64,000 nt of DNA from Sipunculus nudus (lineage: Eukaryota > Annelida > Sipuncula > Golfingiida > Sipunculidae), in contig CM049322.1 of assembly GCA_026874595.1 (NCBI GenBank), positions 5,813,900-5,877,899 of the forward strand. The letters run 5' to 3'. The translations under genes were made by a program, and so were the position numbers. Position 1 is the stretch's first letter; every line of letters begins with the position of its first letter. The notes under the pieces are model-generated. The model was not told the DNA's origin, ran no database searches, and worked only from the letters and a program-made list of their open reading frames with translations. Shown here piece by piece: positions 47,068-59,075 of the stretch.

Positions 47068-50000
47068 CCGTTATTTTTCGTGTTGAAAAAGATAGATCAT
47101 CTGATGTAAAAGTAAAGTCCTTTCGATCTGTAGAATGATAACCAGCTGAACAAGGTCCTAGCTTTTCGAATTTGTCTCTCTTATAATCAACACGAAGACC
47201 TGAACGAAACATGAAAAACTATGTGTCAGGGGATAAGCATTATTAGGGAAACCTTAGTGATGTAAAAACCAATAAAGCTTGTTTTATTAACTCACTTATT
47301 AGGTCCCTAAACGCATCACATGGATTCAACTTTTCATAATTTGAATTAATTTGGAAGAAGAATTATTGGCCCGGGAATGATATGGTACGACTCATGATGT
47401 GATCATATAATTTTAAACTAGAATCCCTTCCTCTACAGTAAGGTTTCGCATTCACCATTTAACACGTGTAGCTGGGCGTATGTGTGCTTGTAGTTTGTTA
47501 AATGTTCTACAAAACATGACCAACCAAGATACGAGGAGTGTGTTGTAAATTATTTTTTGTCTGGTGAGGCAATTACACTAAGGTTGGTAAAGCGAAATTC
47601 ATGCTGTTAAAATAGTTCTTCTCACTGGGCCAAAGTTTAAAGTGCAAAAGATAATTGACTGACATCTATTGAACCTCTGTTGAGAAAAAGTTTGTAGATC
47701 AGCCATACTTACTCCCAAAAATACAAAATGTGCGGTGTCGGTTGAGACAATTGGAGGTTCTCCATACATACTCATCTCCTGTTTTAACCATAATGGAACT
47801 ATTGCCTTTATTGTCAGGTTGTCCTTTTTCCCAATGTATAGACCTTGTAGTTGCTTGTTAATTAACGAGAAAAAAAGTGACATTGCAACATCATGAAGAG
47901 AAATAAAATCACATAATTATGTGATAGAAAATGTGTTCGTTTAAATTAAATCAGTACTGACAGACATTTCATGCTACAAGTAAGGCCTAAATACCGTAAT
48001 CCGTATTTTCATATGCCCATTCTTCCCGTCTCAATCCAATCCAGATATTGTTGAAGGAATGCTTTATAATTCGTCTCATGTTCAAAATGGTCGAAGTATT
48101 TATTACAGCAAGACGTGCTTCAGCTATATGACAAGCAACTCTTGCATTTTCCCAGGTCATTATGTTTTTCTCGAGGAAGAAACAAATGCTTGTCATTTTC
48201 CAACAGTACCTGTGTTGCCGCACTTTTTGGCATGAATCGCAATCTATACAGTGATAAGGTCAAAACGGGTTAAACCTAACGACAAAATAACCATGTTATA
48301 TCCATTCCTTTTAACGTCTTAACGTTTCATCGAAGGAAATATTAAACAGATATACCTATAACTTGACACAGGGATTGCTTTTTAGCAAGACAATTCCATG
48401 CTTCAAATTTCGCCTCGCTGGATGTTGTAGATGTTGAAACACTGACACAGTTCCTGTCTAAGTTTCCTGAATTCAGGATCAGGTCTTGCTGGCCTTAGGA
48501 AGTAAGAAATTGTGAAAACAATTCTGCGCATTAATATAAAATGGTCTGCATATAAGATCTGAATTCTGATTACCCTTTTAATAAATGATAGGGACAGTGT
48601 ATATTTAAATATAGTTGAGGAAAACAATAGTAAAGAACGTTTTAAAAAGAAACAAAGGCAACTTCTGAATGCAGAGACACCTACATTCAACTGATGAATC
48701 GAGCCAGGTATATTCTCTAAGCCATGTACGCTTCAAGCCATATTTCGTTTATGTTATTTTCCTTTATACGTCGTTTCATATCTTCATATTCAGTAATATT
48801 CTTTATGGCCGGAGGCTGGCAAGAGGAAGAGCACTCCTCACACGAACTTTTTAAATCTCTAAACTTACTGTCGTGGAATGGTCGCAATGAAAACTGTCCA
48901 TCTGCTGGTCCTTATAAATAATACAATAAAATCATTGTATTAGTCATCGGACTAAGAATTATATGCCTCAACCTCAAATTGAAAACACAATACCATCGAA
49001 AACAAATAGGCCTGTGTCTTTTGTTGATAATTGAAGAAATATAGTTTCCAGTCTACTTACCTTTCGTAATGCACAGAGCCTTATGGGTTTCGTTGCAGGG
49101 GGATGCCTTCCAAACGTATTCATTATCAATATTTATCATGACTGAACAATTAATTCCTTCTCTGGGTTCATCATGTATCCAATGCACCGTCTGATAATCT
49201 GCATGAGATTAAGACCATCAAAATATTTCCTGCGCTACAAATTAACGAAATGGTGACTTCTACCAACCTGTATAACTGCACAGAATGTAGTTGTTATAAT
49301 TAGAAGAATAGCATTCATAAGTTATACAGTTAAACCTGTGAACGGGTATGCCCATTCTTCACGCCGTAGTCCAATCCAGTAACTTCTCAGAGGTTGTTTT
49401 CTTAATGCAACCGTCAGCCATGATAACATGTCCTTGTCATCTAAAACAGCAAGACGGCCTCCTATCCCGCTGCAGTAGACCCTAGCAGTCCCCCAGTTCA
49501 TTGGGTTCGGTTCGAACAGAAAGCATTCATCTCCTTTTTTTACGCAGAATCTTGGTCCCAATAATTGATGGTGGCAAGATTGACATCCTGTAAACATATG
49601 TTCTCTAAATGATTCCATATCTTAAAGGTAAAAAAAGGAAAAAAGGATGTTGCTGTATACAAACATTAGGTTTCTATGATTATGAAGTTTATTTTCGAGT
49701 TTAGACATTGAGGTAGAATTTACTTTGTAATTGACACAACGAAGCTTCTTTAGCGGAGCAATTTCTTGCTTCCAGGAGAGACGTATTTGAAGTGTTGTCA
49801 AACAGATGAGCAACACAATGCCTGCCGTCTTTGGCTAAATCCCTCTGAACATGTCTCGCTGTAATTTAAAATAATTCCCTGAATAAGGATTTAAAATAGT
49901 TCATCCAAATATATGACAGACTGGTACAAAACCCCTTTCAATTAGTAACCTATCATATTCTTTAAAAAAGGTGCATCACGATGTGAATATTTTACAACCT

Positions 50001-50819
50001 GGTGAGTTATTGAAGGATAAAATCCGAACGTTTGAGAAGTTGCCACATTTATCTTATCCAAGACTGACGTAGAAGGTTTTATGTATTGATACGTGAAACA
50101 TGGATATCAGAACTGATTGACCCTAAAGCAAGACTTACGTGGTCTTGCACAGTTAAGCCAAATGTATTCTCCGAGCCACAATCGTTTGAGCCCAAGCCAA
50201 ATTGCAGATATTTCTGAAGCTTTCATTTCTTTTTTAACAATATCATTCACGTCTGCTATGTATTAATGGTAAGCGACAACGAGGCTCGCATTCTTCACAA
50301 GATCCCATCAATTCCTTATAAGAACTACATCTATGCAGAAACAACTCAGAATTTGCTGACACAGTGCCTGTTGGATATATTATGAGACGTGAAATCATAT
50401 ACAAAAAAAACACAGATCAATCAAAAATCATGAGCAAGAAATGTATCTTGTTCAAAATATTAGGCAAGTTATGTAATTATATACATACTTTACTACTTTA
50501 AATCAGGAATGTACAAAAAATTAGGTTCAATGCGTCGGATGTGTACAAAAAAGAAATGTGACTTATCAGATCTCAGCAGGTTTACAATAAATACTTGTTT
50601 CTTAAAAGAATTCCTTATACATGTAACAAGATATTGGAATTATTATATTCTTGATATCTCAGATGACTGAATATATCAACATTTTGACAAACATTGTAAA
50701 AGGGAGAGATATCTAACCTTAAAAGAAAATGAATTCTTACCCACTGCAAGCTGGTTCTTCCAAATCTCAGAAGACAATAGGTGTGTAAGGAAAGCAGATA
50801 TAAAAAACAGTAACAACAT
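47068..50819 (-). pseudogene. Gene D: four-CTLD paralogue with two frameshifts
   Basis: Exons found by matching gene B: leader 50819-50741 (MLLLFFISAFLTHLLSS), 50355-50139, 49858-49724, 49587-49336, 49198-49061, 48910-48685, 48493-48356, 48243-47995, 47853-47713 and stalk 47199-47068. The two-CTLD block is present twice, giving four CTLDs. Exon 50355-50139 starts in the gene-B frame (CSSYKELMGSCEECEPRCRL), meets a stop, and resumes one base off (IWLGLKRLWLGEYIWL). Exon 48910-48685 is 226 nt against 231 in gene B; a 5-base gap at the WLGL motif breaks the frame. In the last CTLD a conserved Cys is Ser (NSSIMV). The membrane exon lacks an acceptor. Intact parts (YWIGLRREEWAYP) are well kept, so decay is recent, or some breaks are sequence errors. 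Confidence 0.75.
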
Positions 50820-51630
50820 TTTGTCATAGAGAAAGACCTCTTTTTCCTGTCTTATTTAGAGGTTACAGTGCATGTGAGATGTGGGCGTATTTGAAATCAA
50901 CATAGAGGCTATATCTCTTCATTTAGGAAGTAAGGCAATCTAAGTTATTTATACCAATTTGAAATAATGAGGGATATAATGCCGAATTCATTAAACACAA
51001 TAGTAAATATATTTAATTTTGAATACATACTATGTGGTAATAGATATGGATACCGCTACGATATGTGTTCTTTCGTAATTATAAACGTTTTCCATAGATG
51101 TTGCCACTCATGTTGGCACACAATCTTCCTAGAAAAAACACATCGTTATTACCAGAGTGAACATTATTTTCAGAAGGACCGGTAGAGAAGTGTGCAAGGA
51201 CATTTGGAAACACAATTTGAAAGAAAATTAGCCGAACCATTGATTATATGACCAGACCGTAACGTACATAGTAATATGTTATACCAATAATGACATCAGC
51301 GGAAAATGATTACCTTTATTTTGATAACACGGACTATTTTGTAGTTCTTTACCAATATAATGTATTTCCATTTTGTTCCACTTATTAAATACGTCAGAAC
51401 CAGAATTATTGGTTGGGATTTTAGTTTCGTCAAAAGCGTTGATTTTCACCAAGTAATGAAACCGCAACAATCATTTAGTTTATTATAGTAGTTTTACGAA
51501 ACCAGCCTTGTGTCCCTATGCATCGAGGTACAATATCGTAGTGGCCTGCTTTATAACACAAGTGGCCAAGAACTTTTTAATTATGCTTTTCTAAATACAT
51601 AGGCAACGTTTAAGCTATGAGTAAGTTAAA
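50820..51630. other. 5' flank of gene D
   Basis: No gene is seen. A 63-codon minus frame at 51279-51470 ends near a GT, but I cannot align it to the CTLD halves. Confidence 0.4.
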
Positions 51631-51790
51631 CTTAAACGAGCAGTGTTCCACTTACAAGTGTTTATATACGATGCGGCAGAGTTGCAATGGGACAATGCAA
51701 AATCCGTTTGCTGTTGTGAGAACGGATGATTGTACTCTCTTAACAAGCCAACTCCTATTCCGTTAGTTACTGACCAAACAAATAAAAGTT
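51631..51790 (+). pseudogene. CTLD exon relic on the plus strand
   Basis: One frame reads VFIYDAAELQWDNAKSVCC, then CENG, a TGA stop, LYSLNKPTPIPLVTD. This parallels gene C's second CTLD exon (CFVILYGHDSWYNARALC then LAVLDIP), including the W-x-NA(K/R)-x2-C core. No clean continuation to the WIGL motif or second half is found nearby. It suggests that a gene-C-like gene once lay here. Confidence 0.5.
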
Positions 51791-52277
51791 ATAGGTGATA
51801 AACCACGGTCATTTAAGCACGGATATGGGTTGGAGTGAAGTCAAGCTGTGGCTTCGCTCTAGAGGGGCACTTGAGTCGTAATGACAAACTTCTAAGTATA
51901 CAAAATACCACCCTGAGCAGCTAGTCTTGCTTTTTCTGCATCCTTATATTACTTCCAGATTAGCATGGCTTCATTTGATAGATAGATCTATCGATTTCGA
52001 CCTAAAACATTTACCCAGCGCTTCAAATAATTCATTATGATATTGAGCCGGTCGATTTTGCAACATGTTCACGTGAATCTGAAATTTGGTATCTTTAGTA
52101 GTCTTGGTAATTCTATGAGACTTAATATAATATAAGCTAATTTATTTCACATGGATTGTACATATTTTATATAACTTACCAACGGACTCGCAATGTCTCA
52201 GATGATGGCGTTCGGTAGTCTGTTGGGATGGAGGGAACTGGAGAACCAGGAGAAAACCGCAGATCCTTGACAAGTAT

Positions 52278-52332
<55 letters not shown>

Positions 52333-52560
52333 AATGTGTCTACGGTTGTACATGTCCACCATCGATTATTTGTTGCAAGCGTATGATAAACGACCTACCG
52401 GATGAAATATCAAAGGGCCACTTCGCTCAGTTGATTTTTTTTTCATACAGGCGATACATGTATTAATTATTAATGTTATTATCCAGTGTAAAATATTTGT
52501 TAAGGAACCTTGAACAATGATATCCATAATGCTCTAAAAGATGCTTTTTGCCCATACTCC
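51791..52560. repeat. Spacer with (TA)n microsatellite
   Basis: (TA)n at 52275-52330, otherwise no recognised feature. Confidence 0.6.
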
Positions 52561-53535
52561 TTAGAAAATAGGTAAGGACCATCTTATTCAAGGTTTCATA
52601 GAAGATTTACTTATATGGTACTCAAATTATGTTCTGTCACAATGCTCAAAGAATATAGGACGCAGTGACCGTATTGTGGATATCTAAGGCAAGGATACAT
52701 TACAATGACCCCAATTTACATAAAGAAAGACATTTCTAGATCCATCATTTAAGATGTTTGCCCTGTTAGTCTTTCTGTTTGCTCAAAATGAAGTTTTCTG
52801 CCCTTAGCTCACAGAATATAGGTTATAGTGACCTTATTCCAGGTTTCATAAGAGACTTGCAAATGACCTTTCTTGATGTCATATTAGAAGCTTCTATGAC
52901 CTAAGTAAAGTTTTGTGATTTGCCTGACTATCTTGGTGCCATAATCATATTTTAGTCAGTCGCTTGCAGAGTATAGTTCACCATGACCAACTTTCAGGTT
53001 ACCAAGGAGATTTGCTCTGAACCTCGTTGCTTGTGGTGACACACGATTCTAGGAATAGTGTTTACAATTTATGCCACTTCTGACTACCTGGGTGCTCAAA
53101 TTCATGTTTTTTTTTGTGCCAGTAGCATGCAGGATTAGAGATCATCCGGACCTAATATCACCTTTCCAAGAAAATAAATCCAGAACCTCTGTAGATGTTA
53201 ACTCAGAAGATTCTAGATTTTAGGGTACTCAAATAATGCCCTTCCCCATTGTCCACCCAATATAGGTCACGGTGACCTTATAACATGTTTGCAAGGAAAG
53301 AATCATGGGAATCAATGTGTTAGTTATTGATATACTGGAGCATTTGTAAAATATTCTGTGTGCACAGACAGGCCCCGTTACTCAGAAAATGTAGGTCACA
53401 GGAAGATTTTTTTGGGAGAAAATTCCAGGTCCAGCGGTTAGGATTTGTGCCCTATTAACGGACAGTCAGATGGCTGAGAGTGATCGCTATAACTCAGATG
53501 ATTTTCAGTTAGTTGTTCTAAAAATGGATTTTACA
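52561..53535 (+). repeat. Old copy of the Helitron-like tandem-repeat element
   Basis: Four to five diverged units with 'acagaatataggt(c/t)a(c/t)agtgacc', 'ccaggtttc', 'gagattt' and 'gattctagg' at about 52640, 52800, 52970, 53130 and 53260. It ends with a decayed hairpin, 'aactcagatgattttcagttagttgttctaaaa' (53490-53522), matching the intact 3' ends at 5250, 8553 and 9895. Confidence 0.65.
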
Positions 53536-54440
53536 ATTTTGCTAACAGAAAATGTGTGCATAATTTTGGCCCCACCTGTAGCTTTCACACTGACAACAAT
53601 TAGCAGATCACTTTGGAAACAGAATTTGTCTTGGATTGGGTCGTTGTGATCAGTTTGCCCCACACAAATCCACCTTATGCTTACGCTTACATATCAGTGA
53701 AAGGCACCCTGTGTAGGTAAAAGCCGGTGCTCATAGACAGGTCAGTCTCTGAAATAAGGGAATCAATAAAACATGATATATGTAAAACTGAAATATTTAT
53801 ATGTGCAAATTCACATACACAGGTATTTTGTTCCTTACTTGAGAAGATACAGGTTATCACATATACAATACAACCTAATATTTACGACGGCTAACTGGAC
53901 ATAGATAAGTGTTTGTATTTATGAAGTGATCGTCTGAATGACGAATGAATATTACGGATCTTAAGGCAACCGGTCTGGTCATACGTTGCTATTCAGTATT
54001 TTAGACCTTTAGCCATTTTAAGGCATTTAGTCTGTAATTTTATTTTGGAATTGCTGAGTAATTAATTATTTTTTTTCCATTTTGATAACTTTTTGTGATA
54101 TTGGAATATGATTAAGAATCGAACTCATCAAATATAAAAATTCACCTCAAAATTCCAGTTTATTTTTAACCATATTACAATAAGTACAACTGAGGGGGGT
54201 CTTTACTCTATCACAAAGTACACATTATACAGGGTGTAACTTCAATATGAATTATACATGCGAAAAAGTAGCCATATGTTATACTGAAAACCTATTTCAA
54301 ATTTCATTTTCACTTAATCCGCAACTCATTTGCGTTTTGGTTTATCGACAGGTCCTTCTCACATCTGCGCTAGAGCTTAAGGTACCTAAGTTAAACCCAT
54401 CATGATTCTAGGAGGTGTTTAAAGTATACATATTTGCACA
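53536..54440. other. Intergenic, nothing recognised
   Basis: AT-rich sequence with no supported ORF. Confidence 0.4.
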
Positions 54441-54444
54441 GTGG

Positions 54445-54600
54445 AGAATATTGGGCCAATCCCGGGATTCGAACCCATATCAGTAGCACACATGTCCGGC
54501 GTTCCGTGGCGTGGTAGTTCCGGCCGCTTTTATGTGCAACCCGTAACACTGTCCCTCTTAAGAGCGTTGTTATCAGAACCAGATTAACAAACACAGGAAT
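54445..54600 (-). mobile_element. tRNA-like SINE head or tRNA relic
   Basis: On the minus strand 'atgggttcgaatcccgg' (about 54480-54464) is a good B box/T-loop. Upstream in the same sense the A box is poor. It most resembles a tRNA-derived SINE or a decayed tRNA gene. I would not call a working tRNA. Confidence 0.4.
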
Positions 54601-56610
54601 CACACTGTTTTTTAATAAGAGGCGGTGATTAGCCAATTACTTCAAACCTCATTCCTCAGGGCCCCACATTTTGGCGTCATCCCGGACGAACCAGTGTTTG
54701 TCATTTGTAACATAAACATGTTGGGCCGGACTCCGGCCCCTATCGGTGTGCACATATGAGGCATTCGTACCGCCTCGCTAGAAAAGCAATCTTCACAAGC
54801 GAGAAGGTTCGGTCCGCTGTTATGTGCACCCTGTAACATAAAAGTGTACGCCAGTCATATGTACAACGAATAGGATACATGAGAGTATCAGGTCCAGCTT
54901 TTCTTAAACAGTTATTAAATACTATTTGTGAGTGCATGAAGAATTTGTTTTTTTTTTTGCTAATAAGCATACAAATTAAAGACAGCTTTCAGTTAAAAAT
55001 ATATTTCGTTCATGTAATGATTGTATGCAAGATACATAGTTACCGACTGGTGTTACGATTATCATAAAGGTACCAAATGGGATATTTACACACAAGGTCA
55101 TTTCGCCACGCCATTTAGGCTGATAACCTCAGCACTTTGCCAAGTAAATTATATATGCTACCAAAGAGGTTGTATGTCAGGTCTGACAGCTCGTTCATTT
55201 TATCTGTCCTTATCTGAGGACATCGCATTTTTACCCTCGCCTTGCACGACATACAGCGCCATCTAGCGTGTTGTCTGGGAAACAGATATTTATATTAATA
55301 GTACAGAGAGTTGGTTTTGGGATAAAGCAGGTCCATATCTATGTGGTCCCTTTGTCATATTGCAGTGACAGAAATACCTAGGATTAAAGGAAGCCCAATA
55401 TAAAATGTTACGTTTAAAATTGACTTTAAAACCAAAATTACTGGAATTGCGAATTCAGCGTGAAAAGATAAAATAGATCTTCCAAATAGGAAGACGAGGT
55501 GAAGATTGCTTTGGCTTGAAGACGCGCAAAGAAAGTTGAGATTTCAAGGAAGTAATAGCTATCAAATGTGGACTTTATTGGCTTACATTTCATGTATGGT
55601 TCGGAAATTAAAGCATTCTTTGTGGCCAATCTGCATGTCCATGAAAAAAAAAACAAAAAAAAAAAAAAAACGATATGAATATCTTGAGCTAAGCTATTAT
55701 TTCTTTACTGTTTATACATGAATACATATATTGCGAACATTGTATGTGATGCACGGGATGCATTAGCGTATGATGATTACTGTAAGTTAATAATATCAGT
55801 TACTACAAGACAATTACATGTTGTTACATTAATTAGCATAAATACTGCACTAACATCCTGGTAGTATTTACATGTAATTGCTGGTGATCATAAGTGGACT
55901 CATTAGAAATACGATCTTCCTGGTCCCGTGTTTAAGCTTGGCATTAATTTCATACCCGTAAAATTTGGTGTTTGCCCAGCATATATATGCCGGACTAGAA
56001 ATATATAAATTTATTATAAATTCCTAAAATGAAAAAGATAAAAGACGTCAATGGCGTATTGGTTAGGAGAGCTGCAATGGGTATACTGTACCTAGAATTT
56101 TGTATTCGTATAACGCACACAAGATGACGCTGTGTGTAGTACAAGGCAAGAGTATGGATGCCTTCAGATAAGGAAAATGCATGATCAATGCAGAATTAGC
56201 CGTAAAAACTCACTAGCCTCATACTTTACTGGACAACGTGTATTTATCAGCGTATATGGTGGTGCTGACTGTTATTGTGTACAAAGTTCATATTTATCAT
56301 ATTGAATCAATAAAGGTGTTATCGCAATGTTGTTCATGCGAGCTACCTTGCTAACCATAGTGATTGACAAAGCAGATAACAATCAAGTCATCGCTATCAT
56401 TATTTGTAAAACATTAATCACAAATGTAGCTTCGTTATATTTATAAAAAAAACTGACAATATAAGTCTGTTTTTATCAAGATTACTTGAACATCATTTCC
56501 AGTATCATTTGCTCATTATCACTTATATTAAATTGTCTTCTTTTCTCATGCAAAAGAGGAATTAAATATAAAATGAACTCATGATATGACAAATACTACA
56601 TATCATATCT
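54601..56610. other. Intergenic, nothing recognised
   Basis: Several 60-80-codon frames lack domains and splice context. An A-run lies at about 55643-55670. Confidence 0.4.
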
Positions 56611-56618
56611 ACATCTCT

Positions 56619-56727
56619 CAGTGGCGTCAATTTTTCTTTCAAAGTGGGGGGGGGGGGGGATGACTGTGTATATTAATATACACACACATATATAACTTTT
56701 TCAGCGTCTCTGAGTGACATATTCAAC

Positions 56728-56799
<72 letters not shown>

Positions 56800-57045
56800 T
56801 TATTCATATTTCAAATAAGTATAATATTTTAATAGAAAATGTTATTTTGTAATTCAAAGCAAGGTTTAGATATAACATTTTCCAGTTCATGGATCCAAAG
56901 TCTTTAATTCTATTTATTATTATTTTTCATTGAAATATAATAATATTATTATCTGAAATTGGGGGGATGATTACATTGGCCAACCCCCTCTTGCCCAAAA
57001 GTGGATGGTATATATACCCCCATCCCCCCTATATTGACGCCCCTG
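56619..57045. mobile_element. Short TIR element (hAT-like MITE)
   Basis: Left end CAGTGGCGTCAAT at 56619; right end ATTGACGCCCCTG at 57045; complementary with one mismatch. Flanks ACATCTCT (56611-56618) and ACCTCTTT (57046-57053) look like a slightly eroded 8-bp duplication. Inside are G and C runs next to the ends and a (TA)n tract (56729-56799). Too short to encode anything. Confidence 0.65.
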
Positions 57046-57053
57046 ACCTCTTT

Positions 57054-57475
57054 GTCTGCATAGATATTTCAATAAATCTAAAACTTTACTCTCACCATCG
57101 TTATTATCAGTGTATAGCTGTAGACTTATTGTGATAAATGATCGCGTAATATGTCCAGTCTAACTACTATATCCACTCTATAGGTGTATACAAAGAAAAA
57201 CATTCCACTCAGTATTAACTCAGAACAATGGATGCAATTGGTCAGACGTGCACTTATCAATACCACATCACATTTGTTAATGTCATACACATATATATGC
57301 ATTTTCAAGATTTTTTTAAATAAAAAAACCCTTAGAGACAGGCAGCGTCATAATTTATCTCAGTTGCACCCATGTTAACATAAATGTTCCCATAAAAAGT
57401 ATTTGTTACGACCTTTATGTGATATTGCTACGACGGATGCAAAAAATATTCCGGGTTCTGTCGCCGAAGAACACA
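57054..57475. other. Spacer, nothing recognised
   Basis: No gene or repeat is supported. Confidence 0.4.
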
Positions 57476-57715
57476 CGACTAAAAGAGGTGAGATGTTTCA
57501 CGGTCGGTCCCCTACCCTGAGCGAGCACACAACAGGCTTAATGGGAAGTGCCAAACGACCGGGGTTTTACTCACAAACAAATGCGCCTTTCGGGGATACA
57601 TCGGTGGTATGGGAACGAATACAAACCCAGGACCCGCAGATATTTTATCATTGGACCTGCTTAAGACAAGGAATCAGGGGAGCGTGCGTGATATGGCATA
57701 TGCTTTCGGCCTAGG
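57476..57715 (+). repeat. Dispersed repeat, SINE-body-like
   Basis: Shares ordered words with 62560-62760: 'ccctgagcgagc' versus 'ctcagggtgagcgc', 'aatgggaag', 'ttttactcacaaa', 'cccag(g)(a/t)cccgcag', 'gcgtg(c/t)gtgata'. The copy at 62446 has a tRNA-like head, so this is probably the headless body of the same SINE. The 103-codon ORF across it is a by-product. Confidence 0.5.
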
Positions 57716-58320
57716 CACAATTCATATTCAGTATTATTCTCAGGGATGTGTTTCTATTCCGGTCCAACCCTCATCATTCTAGGTTTCAGTTTAATAACCA
57801 TTATTGCATTGACACTGGTGACAGGTTAAGCAATCCGTCGAAGATATAACCTCTCAGTGATAAAAGTTGGTGATCGCTCTGAAATGTTTGGTTACATTAA
57901 CCCATTTACAAGAATATAAAATAAATAAATGTATTGCAGCAATATCGTGGATATACAACTGTTCAACCTCTACGCCGGCTGAACATGAGATTTCTAAAAT
58001 CAATTTGTTCTACGGACTCTAGGGCTATAATTCTGGAAGAAGCAGGATTTTTTTTCCTTTTTTAAAGTTTTTCATTCAAGAAAAATACGTGAAATGATGT
58101 CAGCTAGCAGGCAGGAAACACATATATGCGACATTTCTAAGAATAGTGCAGATGGACCACGCAAAGTTTAATTCACATGAGATGCAAGCCTCCTGCCGTG
58201 TGTGTGTGTGTGTGTGTTTAAGTGGAGTCCCTATTGTGGGATGCTCCCTAACCCGTGTTTACATTCTGTTTTTCTCCCCATATTCTCAGTTTCACTAGTG
58301 TTTAAGTAACCATACATTTG
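57716..58320. other. Spacer with (GT)n microsatellite
   Basis: A short GT run at 58199-58218, otherwise no recognised feature. Confidence 0.5.
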
Positions 58321-59075
58321 TGCATATTCCTTGAGGACGTTTCTGAATCCGCATCATGTGAGGGATCTTAAGCAAAATGCAACTTGTTCTTCCATTGTTC
58401 ATCACCGAAATGACCTGAAAGTTTCAGGAGATTCTGTTCATAACTGCGTGCCCTATGTTGTAAATAAACACACAAAAGCATACGAACGGGGACGAACGCA
58501 TACCCTCCTGGCTGTACCAGATATGTAATGGTTTAAAAAATAGTCATCTTTATTTTTATCGGAGCACCTTGGGACAGGCCAACTGTTTGATGCACTGGGC
58601 AGACGGCCGCTCCCCTCGGACCAGAGAGCTTACGTTTCAGAAACGGCCTGCGAATATTGAAATTTCCTGCGTTCAAGTTCATACTTGCCGGTGTGCACAA
58701 GTTGAATTGCAGAGAACCACTGGACACCCTGACTCCGAAGCTGTAGTCCCTCGTGCGTTACCTGGACAAGGGAACAGGCTTGGCGCAAGAGGTTTAACCG
58801 TGTTAGCATTGACTTATATTTGTCCCATATTCCCAGGGCCATTACATACGTGACTGTAAATTTGCGAAATATTCCTTGATGACGCTCCTGAATCCGGAGA
58901 TGATGCTGGACCCACACCAAAATCAAATCAATTCTCCAGAAATGCCCGGAATATTTCATGAGATTCCGTTCATGACTGCATGAGTTATGTTGTAACCCCC
59001 CCCCCCCCCCCCCACACACACACGCACACACACACACACGAACGGGAATACGCGGATGCCCTCCCGGCGAAGGCA
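58321..59075 (+). repeat. Two copies of a ~200-bp repeat around a unique core
   Basis: Copy 1 (58328-58510) and copy 2 (58870-59065) share 'ttga(g/t)gacg(t/c)t(t/c)ctgaatcc', 'gagattc(t/c)gttcat', 'tatgttgtaa', 'acgaacggg' and 'gc(a/g)(t/g)a(c/t)(c/g)ccct(c/g)c'. Copy 2 has an expanded C run and (CA)n at 58996-59039. The middle part has 94- and 135-codon overlapping frames that I do not regard as genes. Confidence 0.55.

Noticed and set aside
58569-59037. Overlapping 94- and 135-aa ORFs on opposite strands
   Set aside because: They lie between and across two copies of a repeat and include a poly-C/(CA)n tract; no domain.
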